Assembly (NCBI GenBank): GCA_014874485.1
Contig: JADBJK010000001.1
Span: 1 to 46,675, forward strand
Reading direction: 5' to 3'
Length of the DNA stretch: 46,675 nt
DNA from: Chloroflexota bacterium
GTDB taxonomy: Bacteria; Chloroflexota; Anaerolineae; DTLA01
The notes beneath the pieces are model-generated. The model saw only the letters and a program-made list of their open reading frames with translations. It was not told the DNA's origin and made no database searches. Positions 23,599-31,838 of this stretch are shown one piece after another. Positions within the stretch are counted from its first letter, which is position 1. Every line of letters starts with the position of its first letter. A program made the position numbers and the translations under genes.

Positions 23599-24123
23599 AT
23601 GGCGAAGCAATACGGTTTCTGGATTGAGATAGACCGGTGCGTAGAGTGCTACGCCTGCGAGGTTGCCTGCAAGGCTGAGCACAACGTGGATTTGGGCATC
23701 AAGTGGCGGCGCGTGACCAATGTGTGGAGCGGGTCGTTCCCCAATGTAACCTTCAAGACCATCTCTCTGTCGTGTATGCACTGCGAGAAACCTGCGTGCG
23801 AGGCTGTCTGCCCAACGGGCGCCATCAAGAAACAGCCGGACACCGGCGCCGTTACCGTGGATCAGACGAAGTGCATCGGCTGCCACTACTGCTTTTTCGC
23901 GTGCCCGTTCGGCGTGCCACAGTACGGCAAGAGCGGCGCTATGGAGAAGTGCAACCTCTGCGTAGAGCGCCTGGCGAAGGGGCAGGAGCCGAAATGCGTG
24001 AGCACATGCCCAGGGAACGCATTGCACTTTGGCACGATGGAGGAACTCTCCAAGATGGCCCAGGAGAAGGCGGCGAAGAAGTTGGCCGCCTCCACGCAGC
24101 CGTCGGTGATCGTCTCCAAGTAG
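23599..24123 (+). CDS. DmsB-like 4Fe-4S electron transfer subunit 1
   Basis: 174 residues with four Cys-rich cluster motifs: CVECYACEVAC, CMHCEKPACEAVCP, CIGCHYCFFACP and CNLCVER with CVSTCPGNAL. This is the standard pattern of DmsB/PsrB/NrfC subunits that carry electrons between the Mo subunit and the membrane anchor. The C-terminus GTMEELSKMAQEK and STQPSVIVSK is nearly repeated in the second copy at 26619. ATG at 23599 follows AAGGAG. It has no signal peptide, as expected for export together with the Tat-tagged partner. Confidence 0.92.
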   Translation: MAKQYGFWIEIDRCVECYACEVACKAEHNVDLGIKWRRVTNVWSGSFPNVTFKTISLSCMHCEKPACEAVCPTGAIKKQPDTGAVTVDQTKCIGCHYCFFACPFGVPQYGKSGAMEKCNLCVERLAKGQEPKCVSTCPGNALHFGTMEELSKMAQEKAAKKLAASTQPSVIVSK

Positions 24124-24141
24124 TGGAGACCAGGATGCAAA

Positions 24142-24180
24142 CGGGCTGCGCTTCGCCGGCGTTCCGCGGAGCGCGGCCCG
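24142..24180 (+). promoter_or_regulatory. Intercistronic hairpin
   Basis: An 11-bp stem CGGGCTGCGCT/AGCGCGGCCCG (one G-U pair) with no T-run, between the first iron-sulfur subunit and the second catalytic subunit. It may protect the upstream mRNA or tune expression ratios. Confidence 0.55.
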
Positions 24181-24232
24181 GTTGAGTGAGTCGTGCAGAG
24201 CAGAGTTTTGCCAAAGGAGAGGAGTGAGCAAT

Positions 24233-26608
24233 ATGACCGACCTGAGAATGACCCGACGCACGTTCTTGAAGGCCACGGGCGCGCTGGGCACAGTGGCAGC
24301 CGTGGGCGTTGGTGGGCGCAGGCTGCTCCAGAGCCAGCCGCTGGCCAAGGCCCTGGCGGCACAGGCGGAAGAAGTTAAGATCATCCCAACCTATTGCCAT
24401 GGCTGTGCAGCCACGGCTGTAAACTGTGCGGTCCTTGTCCATGTCAAAGACGGGAAGATGGTGCGCATTGAGGGCAATCCAGACGCTGGCAACAACTGGG
24501 GCGTTGGATCCACTTCACTGTGCGCCAAAGCCCATACGGCTGTGCAGTATGAGTACTCTCCGAACCGCATTCTCTATCCTATGAAGAGGACGGGAGCAAA
24601 GGGAGAGGGCAAATTCGTGCGCATCACCTGGGAAGAGGCGATGAGCACGATCGTGAGCAAGTTGAAGGAGGCCAAGGAGAAATACGGACCTGAGTCGTAC
24701 TGCCATCTAGTCTCCGAGTTCTACCCTCCCCGTGACCAGGTAGCCCGCCGATTCCTGAACCTGTATGGTACGCCAAACTACTGCGAGTGCTGCCTGTGCC
24801 ATGGGCCTAGGTACCTTGCCGCTACGGTGACCATCGGTTTCTGCAGCGAGTCGACAGATGACTGGAACAATTCAAAACTGATCGTGAACTGGGGCTCCAA
24901 TTGCGAGAACTCAGCTGTGAACCAAGGGCAGCCCCATGCTCTACTGAACGCGATTGCGAACGGGGTGAAGTATGTGGACATTCGCCCCATGATGGATCCC
25001 CTAGCATCCAAGGCAGATCAGTGGATTCCGATCAGACCTGGCACAGACTGTGCTCTTGCCCTGGCAATCCTGAACGTGATCATTGGCGAGGGTTTGTACG
25101 ATGCGGATTTCGTCCGAGATTGGTGCTACGGTTTTGACAGACTCGCCGAGCATGTGAAACAGTATACGCCTGAATGGGCAGCGCCCATTACAGGCATACC
25201 GGCGGATGTCATTGCCAATCTAGCCCGCGAGATGGCCACCACGAAACCTATGGTGATCAAGACTGGCAACGGTGTGGGTGACCAGCAGCGCGACGGGACT
25301 TCCGCGATGGCAGCTATCTGCTTGATTGAGGCAATCACGGGGAACCTCGATGTGCCTGGCGGCAACTATGCCGGCGACAACATGCCGAGCATGATACCGC
25401 TCAGGAATTTCATGGTTGAGACGCTCTTGGACAGGCTTCCAAGCGACGCGTATGACAAACTGCTGGCGCCGTCGTACCCGAGGTTTTTGCAGAAGATGCC
25501 GCAGGTCATCTCCCCAGTGGGCTTTCATACCCCGCAGTCGGCGAGCTACAAAGTACTGGAAGCGGTGCTGACGGGCAAACCATATACCCCCAGGGTGATC
25601 AGTGCGCAGCAGACGAGCGTGCTCTCACAATTGCGGAATCCGAAGATGGTGAGCGAGGCGCTGAAGAAGGTAGATTTCTTCTTCGTGATGGATCAATACT
25701 GGTCGCCCGCTGTGGATTATGCTGACATTGTGCTCCCGGCTTGCAGTCTTTACGAGCACGGCCACAACTCGTTCTTCCTAGGTGTCAAGAACCGTCCCGA
25801 TGGCACCTGGATCGGGATGCGGAACAAGGTTGTGGAACCAATGGGTGAGTCGCGGTCAGACTGGGAATTCTGGCTGGACTTGGGCGCCAGGATGGGCTTC
25901 GCAGCGGATATGTGGGGTGGTGACATAGAGAGGTTCATGCAGGAGCAGCTGGAGCCTGCGGGGATCAAGCTAGAAGATCTGCGGAATAGCCCGAGGGGCA
26001 TCTTCGTCAAGAGGACCGAACCGTTGCCGCCTCGCGAGTACCGGAGATACGCACAGCTGTTCAAGAATCTCCCCCATGGTAAGGTGCAGTGCTATAATGA
26101 ACTGATAGGAGGCAAGCCCGACGCTGACGAAACGGGCACCCTCCCGTACATGCCGGAATACAAGGGCCCTCCTGAAGGTATTGCCCAGACTCCGGACCTT
26201 GCCAAGGAGTACCCGCTCATTTTCAGCGATGTGCATGCGTACCGTCTGGACCAGCACAGCAGTTACACCGGTCTCCCCTACCTGCGCGAGTTGCAACCGT
26301 ACCCGTGGGTCAAGATCAATCCCGAGACCGCGAAGAAGTATGGCATCGGTAACGGCGAGTGGATGAAGGTTGAATCGCCGCACGGGTGGGTGAAGATGGT
26401 TGCGGAGTACTTTGAAGGGATACCGCCGGATGTGTTGATGTCAAAACGCGGTTGGTGGCAGAAGTGTGACGAGCTTGGCCTGCCTGGGTATTCGTGCCTA
26501 GACGGTGGTAGCGAGGTCAACGTCCTGTACAACGGCGACCGAGAGAAGTTTGATAAGTGCAGTTGCCAGATGGCCAAGCAAACCCTTGTCAGGATCAGCA
26601 AGTTGTAG
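24233..26608 (+). CDS. Tat-exported molybdopterin oxidoreductase, catalytic subunit 2
   Basis: 791 residues, homologous to the product of 21264 along its length. Tat signal TRRTFLKATGALG is at 7-19. The cluster site is C55-x2-C58-x6-C65-x31-C97, again with unusual spacing. The Mo-ligand position falls in NYCECCLCHGPRYLA, where C189 aligns with C188 of the first enzyme; three extra Cys (184, 186, 187) sit beside it. The C-terminal pterin-binding domain is present (MKVESPHGWVKM). ATG at 24233 follows GGAGAGGAGTG. The base composition is slightly less GC-rich than in the first copy, so the pair may not come from a simple recent tandem duplication. Confidence 0.88.
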   Translation: MTDLRMTRRTFLKATGALGTVAAVGVGGRRLLQSQPLAKALAAQAEEVKIIPTYCHGCAATAVNCAVLVHVKDGKMVRIEGNPDAGNNWGVGSTSLCAKAHTAVQYEYSPNRILYPMKRTGAKGEGKFVRITWEEAMSTIVSKLKEAKEKYGPESYCHLVSEFYPPRDQVARRFLNLYGTPNYCECCLCHGPRYLAATVTIGFCSESTDDWNNSKLIVNWGSNCENSAVNQGQPHALLNAIANGVKYVDIRPMMDPLASKADQWIPIRPGTDCALALAILNVIIGEGLYDADFVRDWCYGFDRLAEHVKQYTPEWAAPITGIPADVIANLAREMATTKPMVIKTGNGVGDQQRDGTSAMAAICLIEAITGNLDVPGGNYAGDNMPSMIPLRNFMVETLLDRLPSDAYDKLLAPSYPRFLQKMPQVISPVGFHTPQSASYKVLEAVLTGKPYTPRVISAQQTSVLSQLRNPKMVSEALKKVDFFFVMDQYWSPAVDYADIVLPACSLYEHGHNSFFLGVKNRPDGTWIGMRNKVVEPMGESRSDWEFWLDLGARMGFAADMWGGDIERFMQEQLEPAGIKLEDLRNSPRGIFVKRTEPLPPREYRRYAQLFKNLPHGKVQCYNELIGGKPDADETGTLPYMPEYKGPPEGIAQTPDLAKEYPLIFSDVHAYRLDQHSSYTGLPYLRELQPYPWVKINPETAKKYGIGNGEWMKVESPHGWVKMVAEYFEGIPPDVLMSKRGWWQKCDELGLPGYSCLDGGSEVNVLYNGDREKFDKCSCQMAKQTLVRISKL

Positions 26609-26618
26609 GAGGGGACCG

Positions 26619-27140
26619 ATGAAACGACAGTACGGATTCTACGTTGAGCTAGAGCGGTGCATCAAGTGCTGGTCTTGTGAAGTGGCCTGCAAGGCTTGGA
26701 AAGGAATAGACGCTGGCACCGTATCCCTGCGTCGCGTGATTGAGATTACAAGCGGCGAGTTCCCTGCGGTGAAACGCACATTCCTATCTATGTCCTGTAT
26801 GCATTGCGAAAAGCCGGCCTGCGAAGCCGTGTGTCCCACCGGTGCGATCTCCAAGCGGCCAGAGGACGGCGTTGTGGTTGTGGACCAGACGAAGTGCATT
26901 GGCTGCCGCTACTGCTTCTTCGCATGCCCGTTCGGCGTGCCGCAGTACGATAAGACCATGCAGAAGTGCGACATGTGCTTGGACCGGCTCGCCGAAGGAA
27001 AAGAACCCGCCTGCGTGGCTACGTGCCCAACGCGCGCTTTGCACTTTGGCACAATGGAGGAACTCTCCAAGATTGCACAGGAGAAAGTAGCCAAGAGACT
27101 GGCTGGGTCCACGCAGCCGTCGGTGCTGGTGTCCAAGTAG
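26619..27140 (+). CDS. DmsB-like 4Fe-4S electron transfer subunit 2
   Basis: 173 residues, a close paralogue of the product of 23599. Cluster motifs are CIKCWSCEVAC, CMHCEKPACEAVCP, CIGCRYCFFACP and CDMCLDR with CVATCPTRAL. It presumably pairs with the second catalytic subunit. ATG at 26619 follows AGGAGGGG, only 10 bp after the previous stop. No second NrfD gene follows the first A-B pair, so both pairs may use the one anchor at 27223. Confidence 0.92.
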   Translation: MKRQYGFYVELERCIKCWSCEVACKAWKGIDAGTVSLRRVIEITSGEFPAVKRTFLSMSCMHCEKPACEAVCPTGAISKRPEDGVVVVDQTKCIGCRYCFFACPFGVPQYDKTMQKCDMCLDRLAEGKEPACVATCPTRALHFGTMEELSKIAQEKVAKRLAGSTQPSVLVSK

Positions 27141-27156
27141 GCGCAGTATGACACTC

Positions 27157-27216
27157 GGGGCCGTGCGCCGGAGCGCTTCGCTCCATCCGGGTCTCCGGCG
27201 CGGCCCCCTTCGGGGG
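27157..27216 (+). promoter_or_regulatory. Two mutually exclusive hairpins before nrfD-like gene
   Basis: A long stem pairs GGGGCCGTGCGCCGGAG (27157-27173) with 27193-27207, with a 2-nt bulge. A second hairpin CCCCC-TTC-GGGGG (27204-27216) uses the same CCCC and lies on the GGGGGTGA that would serve as the ribosome binding site of the next gene. The two cannot form together. Confidence 0.5.
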
Positions 27217-27222
27217 TGAAAT

Positions 27223-28191
27223 ATGACGATACAGAACACATGGGGCTGGCTGGTGGCCGTTTACCTGTTCCTGGGCGGACTGGGCGCAGGGGCGTTTGTC
27301 GCGGTGGCGGTGATCTCGCTGGCCACGGGCGAGCGGTTCAAGTCCACAGTGCGCTTCGGGGCCTGGGCCAGCGCCATCGCCATCGGCGTGGGGACGCTGT
27401 GCCTCCTGATTGACGTGGGGAAGCCGCTCCGAGCGCTGGTGCTGTTCCGCAGTTTCGTGCACTTTGGTTCGTGGATGACCATCGGCGCGTGGCTGCTGTT
27501 CGGCGCGATTCTCTTTGACGGGCTATTCGCGTTGTTCTGGACGGAGCCCGTGCTGCAGTGGGTGGGAGCGCGGTGGAAGTTCCCGGTGGAGCAGCGCAAA
27601 GCGTTCCGCGTCATCCTGGCCGTGCTGGGCATCTTCATCAACCTGGGAGTGGCGGTGTACACCGGCGTGCTCCTGGGCGCGCCGCAGTTTCGGCCCTTCT
27701 GGCACACGTGGTGGCTGCCCGCGCTGTTCACGGCGTCGGCGCTGGATACGGGCGTGGGGCTGGTAACCGGGTATGCCACGCTGGGCGAGCGCTCTGAGAA
27801 GGCCTATGCTCTGAGGAACGTGCTGGAAGGCTGCATCATCGTGCTGATCCTAATTGAGGCCAGCGTGCTCTACCTGTACCTGAGCCATATGCTGAAGGCC
27901 TCGCCAGACGCGGTTCGCTCGGCTGAACTCCTGACGAGCGGTGCGCTTAGGGTACCGTTCTGGCTCGTGGTGGTGGGGCTGGGACTGGCAGTGCCGCTGA
28001 TCGTGTGCGTGACGCAACTGGGTGGCCTGCTGAGGAAGCGCGCGGCGGTCGTGGTCCCGCTCATCGGGCTGGTGTCCTGCCTCATCGGCGGCTGGACGCT
28101 GCGCTACCTCGTGCTTTCTGCGGGACTGCCACAGATGCTGGCCAGCCCGGCCCTGGAGCAGATTCTACAAGGCGTGAAATTCATACCCTAA
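27223..28191 (+). CDS. NrfD/PsrC-type membrane anchor subunit
   Basis: 322 residues with about eight to nine membrane helices. The N-terminus WGWLVAVYLFLGGLGAGAF matches the start of NrfD/PsrC proteins, with LLIDVGKPLRALVLF in the second helix region and VAVYTGVLLGA further on. These subunits exchange electrons with the quinone pool and hold the iron-sulfur and Mo subunits at the membrane. It is the only anchor for two A-B pairs. Translation may be limited by the hairpin over its ribosome binding site. Confidence 0.88.
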   Translation: MTIQNTWGWLVAVYLFLGGLGAGAFVAVAVISLATGERFKSTVRFGAWASAIAIGVGTLCLLIDVGKPLRALVLFRSFVHFGSWMTIGAWLLFGAILFDGLFALFWTEPVLQWVGARWKFPVEQRKAFRVILAVLGIFINLGVAVYTGVLLGAPQFRPFWHTWWLPALFTASALDTGVGLVTGYATLGERSEKAYALRNVLEGCIIVLILIEASVLYLYLSHMLKASPDAVRSAELLTSGALRVPFWLVVVGLGLAVPLIVCVTQLGGLLRKRAAVVVPLIGLVSCLIGGWTLRYLVLSAGLPQMLASPALEQILQGVKFIP

Positions 28192-28206
28192 GGATGTGAA
28201 AACCTA

Positions 28207-28884
28207 ATGACGGAACCGTTGAGCAAGTCGCAGGTGTTGGAGATTCTACAGAGCCGTGCTTCCACGTACAGTTTCCTGTCGCGGGTGTACCGTGAGGAAC
28301 TGACCCCCGCCCTGCTGGCCGAACTGGTGCAGCAAATGGCGGGCGAGGCCACAGACGAAGCCGAAAGCGAGGGCTATCGGACGCTCCGCGAGTACGCTGC
28401 TAAATTCAACCTACAGGACTTGGAGAGCGAAGCCACGGACCTTGCGGCGGAGTACGCGGCGCTGTTTCTGAACATGAGCGAGCATCCGGTCTTCCCGTTT
28501 GAGTCCGTGTACACAAGCCCCGAGCGATTGCTCATGCAGGAAGCGCGGGACCAGGTCGTGGCCGAATACCGCGAGGAGGGCCTGGACCGAACTGCGGAGT
28601 TTCGCGAGCCGGAGGACCACCTTGCCATTGAGTTGGAGTTCATGGCGTACCTGTGTGAGCGGGCCGCAGAGGCGGTGGAGGCGGGCGACCGAGTTGCTGC
28701 CGCAAAGTATCTGGAGAAACAGAGGAACTTCTTGCAGAAGCACCTGCTGGTCTGGTTGCCTGAGTTCTGCCAGGATTTGCAGCGAGCAGCCGGAAAAGGC
28801 TTCTACAAGGGCGTGGCGCATATCACCGAGGAGTATCTGGCCACCGAGGATGAGACGATAGCCGAACTGCTGGGTGCACTGTAG
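28207..28884 (+). CDS. TorD/DmsD-family molybdoenzyme chaperone
   Basis: 225 residues, all helical, with the family pattern FPFESVYTSPERLLMQEARD and EPEDHLAIELEFMAYLCE. TorD-type chaperones bind the Tat signal of a molybdoenzyme and hold it until cofactor is inserted. One chaperone is encoded for two catalytic subunits whose Tat signals are almost the same (RRTFLKATGALG), so it may serve both. The ATG lies 15 bp after the anchor gene with AAGGATGTG upstream. Confidence 0.88.
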   Translation: MTEPLSKSQVLEILQSRASTYSFLSRVYREELTPALLAELVQQMAGEATDEAESEGYRTLREYAAKFNLQDLESEATDLAAEYAALFLNMSEHPVFPFESVYTSPERLLMQEARDQVVAEYREEGLDRTAEFREPEDHLAIELEFMAYLCERAAEAVEAGDRVAAAKYLEKQRNFLQKHLLVWLPEFCQDLQRAAGKGFYKGVAHITEEYLATEDETIAELLGAL

Positions 28885-28981
28885 GTGCAGGGTTTTCAGG
28901 TGGGGCAGGTGGGGCTGCGCCGGGATACGTATGGAGCAGGCGCGGCCCCACAAGCCCGAATCTTGCGAGGAGGAAACCGAA

Positions 28982-29173
28982 GTGCCACACTTGGGGCCAT
29001 TGGAACTGGCGATTATTCTGGTCATTGTGATCATGATTTTCGGGGTTGGAAAGTTGCCGGAGGTGGGTTCGGCAATGGGGAAAGCCATTCGCGGCTTCCG
29101 TCAGGCTTCTGCCGGTGTTGAGGAAGAGATCAAGCGAGAGGCAAAAGAAGAACTCCCGAAAGGTTCGGCATAA
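28982..29173 (+). CDS. tatA: Twin-arginine translocase subunit TatA
   Basis: 63 residues: a single N-terminal membrane helix (LELAIILVIVIMIFG), the FGVGKLPEVG motif at the hinge, an amphipathic helix (AMGKAIRGFRQ) and a charged tail. This is the TatA/E pattern. TatA forms the Tat pore in the cytoplasmic membrane. The GTG at 28982 follows GAGGAGG; an upstream in-frame ATG would overlap the chaperone gene and lacks a site. A dedicated TatA in the operon fits the two Tat-tagged subunits. No tatC is in the window. Confidence 0.9.
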   Translation: MPHLGPLELAIILVIVIMIFGVGKLPEVGSAMGKAIRGFRQASAGVEEEIKREAKEELPKGSA

Positions 29174-29182
29174 GGAGCAGGC

Positions 29183-30328
29183 ATGGCACTGGTGGGACTT
29201 CCCGAACTGATGGAGATTCTGAGCCGCCTGGGAGGGCAGGCGGTGCAAGTACACACAGAACGGTGCGCGCGGGGCCGCCATCGGAAGTCCACGTGCACGC
29301 GCTGTGCGGATGTCTGTCCGACAGGGGCCATCTCGTGGGCCGAGGGTCTGGCCGTGGATCCCGACAAGTGCACGGGGTGCGGGGCATGTGCGGCAATCTG
29401 CCCTACCGGGGCGCTGGAGGCTTCCTCGCCCGCAGACGGCGAGCTGCTGGCGCGGGCCCGTCAGGTGGCGCAAACGAGGAAGACGGTGGCGTTCGCCTGC
29501 CCGCGCTACGTAGAAGCGGGGCCTGGTGCCAGGGCTGCGTGCGTAGAAGTATCTTGCATTGGACGGCTGCATGAGGCGGTGCTGGTGGGCGCAGTGGCGA
29601 CAGGGGCGCAGTGGGTGCTGCTGCTGGACGGTGCCTGCGAGGGCTGTCCCTCGGCGAAGGCTCACGAGGTTGCCGAGCGGATGGTGGCTCGTGCGAATGG
29701 GCTGCTCCAGGCTTTCGGCGTGTCGTCCCGCGTTTCCCTGGGCCCGCAGCTCCCTGCAAGCCTATTGGCGGGCGGTGGGGATTCGGCCGAGGGGCTGTCG
29801 CGCCGGGGGTTCTTCACCTTGCTGGCGCGGGAGACCGTGCGTCTGGGCGCGGTAACCGTGGACACGGTGCTGTCTGGCCGCGAGCGTGTGGAGAAGGCTG
29901 AGCCCACGCGGGGGGAACTGCCCGCGGACGTGCCGGCGAAGCGTGCGTTGTTGTTGGCGTCGCTCAAGCGGTTGGGCGAGCCTGCTGTCGCCCGGCTTGA
30001 AACGGAGGGCTGGGCCACATTCGGACATACCGAGTCGTGCACGGGGTGCCAGATGTGCGCCTTCTTCTGCCTGACCGGGGCGCTCACGAAAGTAGAAGGC
30101 GAGGGCAAGGTCGGTGTTGCATTTCGGGCATCGGCGTGCACGGCCTGCGGGTTGTGCGTGGATATCTGCTATCAGGACGCGGTAACGCTGGCCGCGGGAG
30201 CCGACGTCCGCAAGGTGCTGAGCGACGAGGCCGAGGCGCACTGGATGCGTGGCTCGGATGAGGCACCGTGGCAGCAGCCCGCGACCGACAGGATTGCCAA
30301 GAGCATTTGGGAGACGTTGGAACTCTGA
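29183..30328 (+). CDS. Multi-cluster ferredoxin-like protein
   Basis: 381 residues. Two 4Fe-4S motifs near the N-terminus (CTRCADVCPTGA, CTGCGACAAICPTGA) and two near the C-terminus (CTGCQMCAFFCLTGA, CTACGLCVDICYQDA) flank a middle domain. The middle part has a Cys-bearing stretch (FACPRYV, CVEVSCIGRL, GACEGCPSA) recalling MvhD-type hydrogenase iron-sulfur subunits, then LSRRGFFTLLARE. No signal peptide or membrane segment, so it probably acts in the cytoplasm, as a maturation factor or an electron carrier like NapF. The exact role is not known. SD AAGGAG lies just before the ATG, 9 bp after tatA. Confidence 0.75.
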   Translation: MALVGLPELMEILSRLGGQAVQVHTERCARGRHRKSTCTRCADVCPTGAISWAEGLAVDPDKCTGCGACAAICPTGALEASSPADGELLARARQVAQTRKTVAFACPRYVEAGPGARAACVEVSCIGRLHEAVLVGAVATGAQWVLLLDGACEGCPSAKAHEVAERMVARANGLLQAFGVSSRVSLGPQLPASLLAGGGDSAEGLSRRGFFTLLARETVRLGAVTVDTVLSGRERVEKAEPTRGELPADVPAKRALLLASLKRLGEPAVARLETEGWATFGHTESCTGCQMCAFFCLTGALTKVEGEGKVGVAFRASACTACGLCVDICYQDAVTLAAGADVRKVLSDEAEAHWMRGSDEAPWQQPATDRIAKSIWETLEL

Positions 30329-30349
30329 CGGGGACTCTGACAAGTGCAT

Positions 30350-30505
30350 ACGTAGGTTCTCCGAGCCGCCGAGCCTAAAGCCTGCGCCATGGCTCAGGTG
30401 GCCGTACTCCGGGGCCGTCCCTGGGGGACACCGGCAGTTGCGGTGTCGTGGGTGGGCGCGGAAACGCGATCGCCTCCTCGTGTTTGGAAAGGAGAACGGG
30501 ACAAC
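30350..30505 (+). promoter_or_regulatory. Structured leader, candidate Moco riboswitch
   Basis: Between the ferredoxin gene and moeA lies an RNA with several helices. GTTCTCC (30355-30361) pairs with GGAGAAC further down, closing the whole. Inside are GAGCC/GGCTC, a GTCCC/GGGAC hairpin, GACACCG/CGGTGTC and CGCG-GAAA-CGCG with a GNRA loop, then GATCGCCTCC. Motifs CTCCGAGCCGCC and ATGGCTCAGGTGGCC recall the Moco RNA family as I remember it. The position before moeA-mobB-mobA fits control by molybdenum cofactor. I could not score it against the family model. Confidence 0.6.
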
Positions 30506-30533
30506 AGACGCCAGGGTATGGGCCTGTATGCTG

Positions 30534-30572
30534 TCGCCGGTCTTCTTTGCGAGGAGGCCGGCGATTCTGTTT
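30534..30572 (+). terminator. Possible expression-platform terminator
   Basis: TCGCCGG (30534-30540) pairs with CCGGCGA (30558-30564), followed by TTCTGTTT. It lies between the structured leader and moeA, where a riboswitch could control it. Confidence 0.45.
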
Positions 30573-30587
30573 GATCTGAAGGCAAGG

Positions 30588-31814
30588 ATGCGCGAGGAAT
30601 CCAGCAAGATGATCGGGTACAAGGAAGCCTTGGAGCAGACATTGCAGGCCGTTCGGCCTCTGGATGCGGAAGTTGTGCCGCTGATGCAGTTGGTGGGGCG
30701 CGTGGCAGCCGAGGGCATCTATGCTACGGTGGACTCGCCCTCGGTGGATGCGTCGTTCAAGGATGGGTACGCAGTGCGGTCAGCAGATGTGGCGGGAGCG
30801 AGGCCTGAGTCTCCGGTGCGGCTGCGGCTCATCGGCACGGTGCCGGCCGGGGGCACGTTTGACGGGGTGGTTACTCCTGGGACGGCGGTGCGTATCCTGA
30901 GCGGCGCGCGCATTCCGGAGGGGGCAGAGGCCGTGCTGGCCGACGAGTTTGCGTCGGACGACGGTCAGTTCGTGGTGGCCGTGAACGACGCGGAGCCCGG
31001 CCGAAATATCCTACGCAGGGGCTGTGATGTGCGCAATGGCGACCTGCTGGTTGCCGCCGGCACGGTGCTGAGGCCAGCGCAGGTAGGGCTTCTGGCTGCG
31101 GCAGGGCTACGCGAGGCGCGTGTGGTGCGGAGGCCGCGCGTTGCGATCATCGCGACGGGCGACGAGGTGGTAGCGCCCGGCGGCAGCCTGCGCGAGGGCC
31201 AACTGTTTGCCAGCAACTTGGTTACGCTGGCGAGTTGGTGCGCATACTTCGGCATGGCGACGACGCTGGACGTGGTCAGCGATGACCCGGACGCGATCCG
31301 GGCGCGGGTACTGGAGGCGATTCGGGCAGGCGATGCCGTGCTAACGAGCGGCGGTGCCTGGAACGGCGAGCGGGACTTCGTCGTGGCCTTGCTTCACCAG
31401 TTGGGCTGGCGGGAGATCTATCACCGGGTGAGGATGGGGCCTGGGAAGGCCGTGGGCTTCGGGCTGTTGGAAGGGAAACCGGTCTTCTGCCTTCCCGGCG
31501 GGCCGCCGTCCAACCAGATGGCGTTTGTGCAACTGGCACTGCCAGGGCTGCTGAGGCTAGGCGGCCGGTGGGATACCGGACTCCCGCAGATGAGCGTTAC
31601 GCTGGCCGAAAGCGTGGCGGGTCAAGAGGACTGGACACAGTTCATTGAGGGACGGCTGGAGTACGCCGATGGAGAGGCCTTGTTTCACCCGTTCCGCATG
31701 GGAAGCCGGCTCCGCCCGATGGCGCGATCCGACGGTATCCTGCAGGTTCCCGAGGGCGTGAGTGCCATTCCGGCAGGCAGCCGCGTGCGAATCCAGGTGT
31801 TGCCCTGCGCATAG
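30588..31814 (+). CDS. moeA: Molybdopterin molybdenumtransferase MoeA
   Basis: 408 residues, the usual MoeA length. Hallmarks: SPSVDASFKDGYAVRSAD, GGTFDGVVTPGTAVRILSGARIPEGAEAVL (seen as AVRILSGARIPEGA), VAIIATGDEVV, then a MoaB-like domain with VLTSGGA and KPVFCLPGGPPSN. MoeA inserts molybdate into adenylylated molybdopterin. ATG 30588 has GAAGG just upstream; ATG 30609 is an alternative. The frame is open far upstream but that part overlaps the structured leader. It heads a cofactor unit with mobB and mobA, matching the demand of the two molybdoenzymes. Confidence 0.92.
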   Translation: MREESSKMIGYKEALEQTLQAVRPLDAEVVPLMQLVGRVAAEGIYATVDSPSVDASFKDGYAVRSADVAGARPESPVRLRLIGTVPAGGTFDGVVTPGTAVRILSGARIPEGAEAVLADEFASDDGQFVVAVNDAEPGRNILRRGCDVRNGDLLVAAGTVLRPAQVGLLAAAGLREARVVRRPRVAIIATGDEVVAPGGSLREGQLFASNLVTLASWCAYFGMATTLDVVSDDPDAIRARVLEAIRAGDAVLTSGGAWNGERDFVVALLHQLGWREIYHRVRMGPGKAVGFGLLEGKPVFCLPGGPPSNQMAFVQLALPGLLRLGGRWDTGLPQMSVTLAESVAGQEDWTQFIEGRLEYADGEALFHPFRMGSRLRPMARSDGILQVPEGVSAIPAGSRVRIQVLPCA

Positions 31815-31838
31815 CAGATTTCAAAATAGGAGAAGAAC

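Noticed and set aside
30249-30587. N-terminal extension of MoeA
   Set aside because: MoeA begins normally at 30588; the upstream frame overlaps the ferredoxin gene end and the structured leader.
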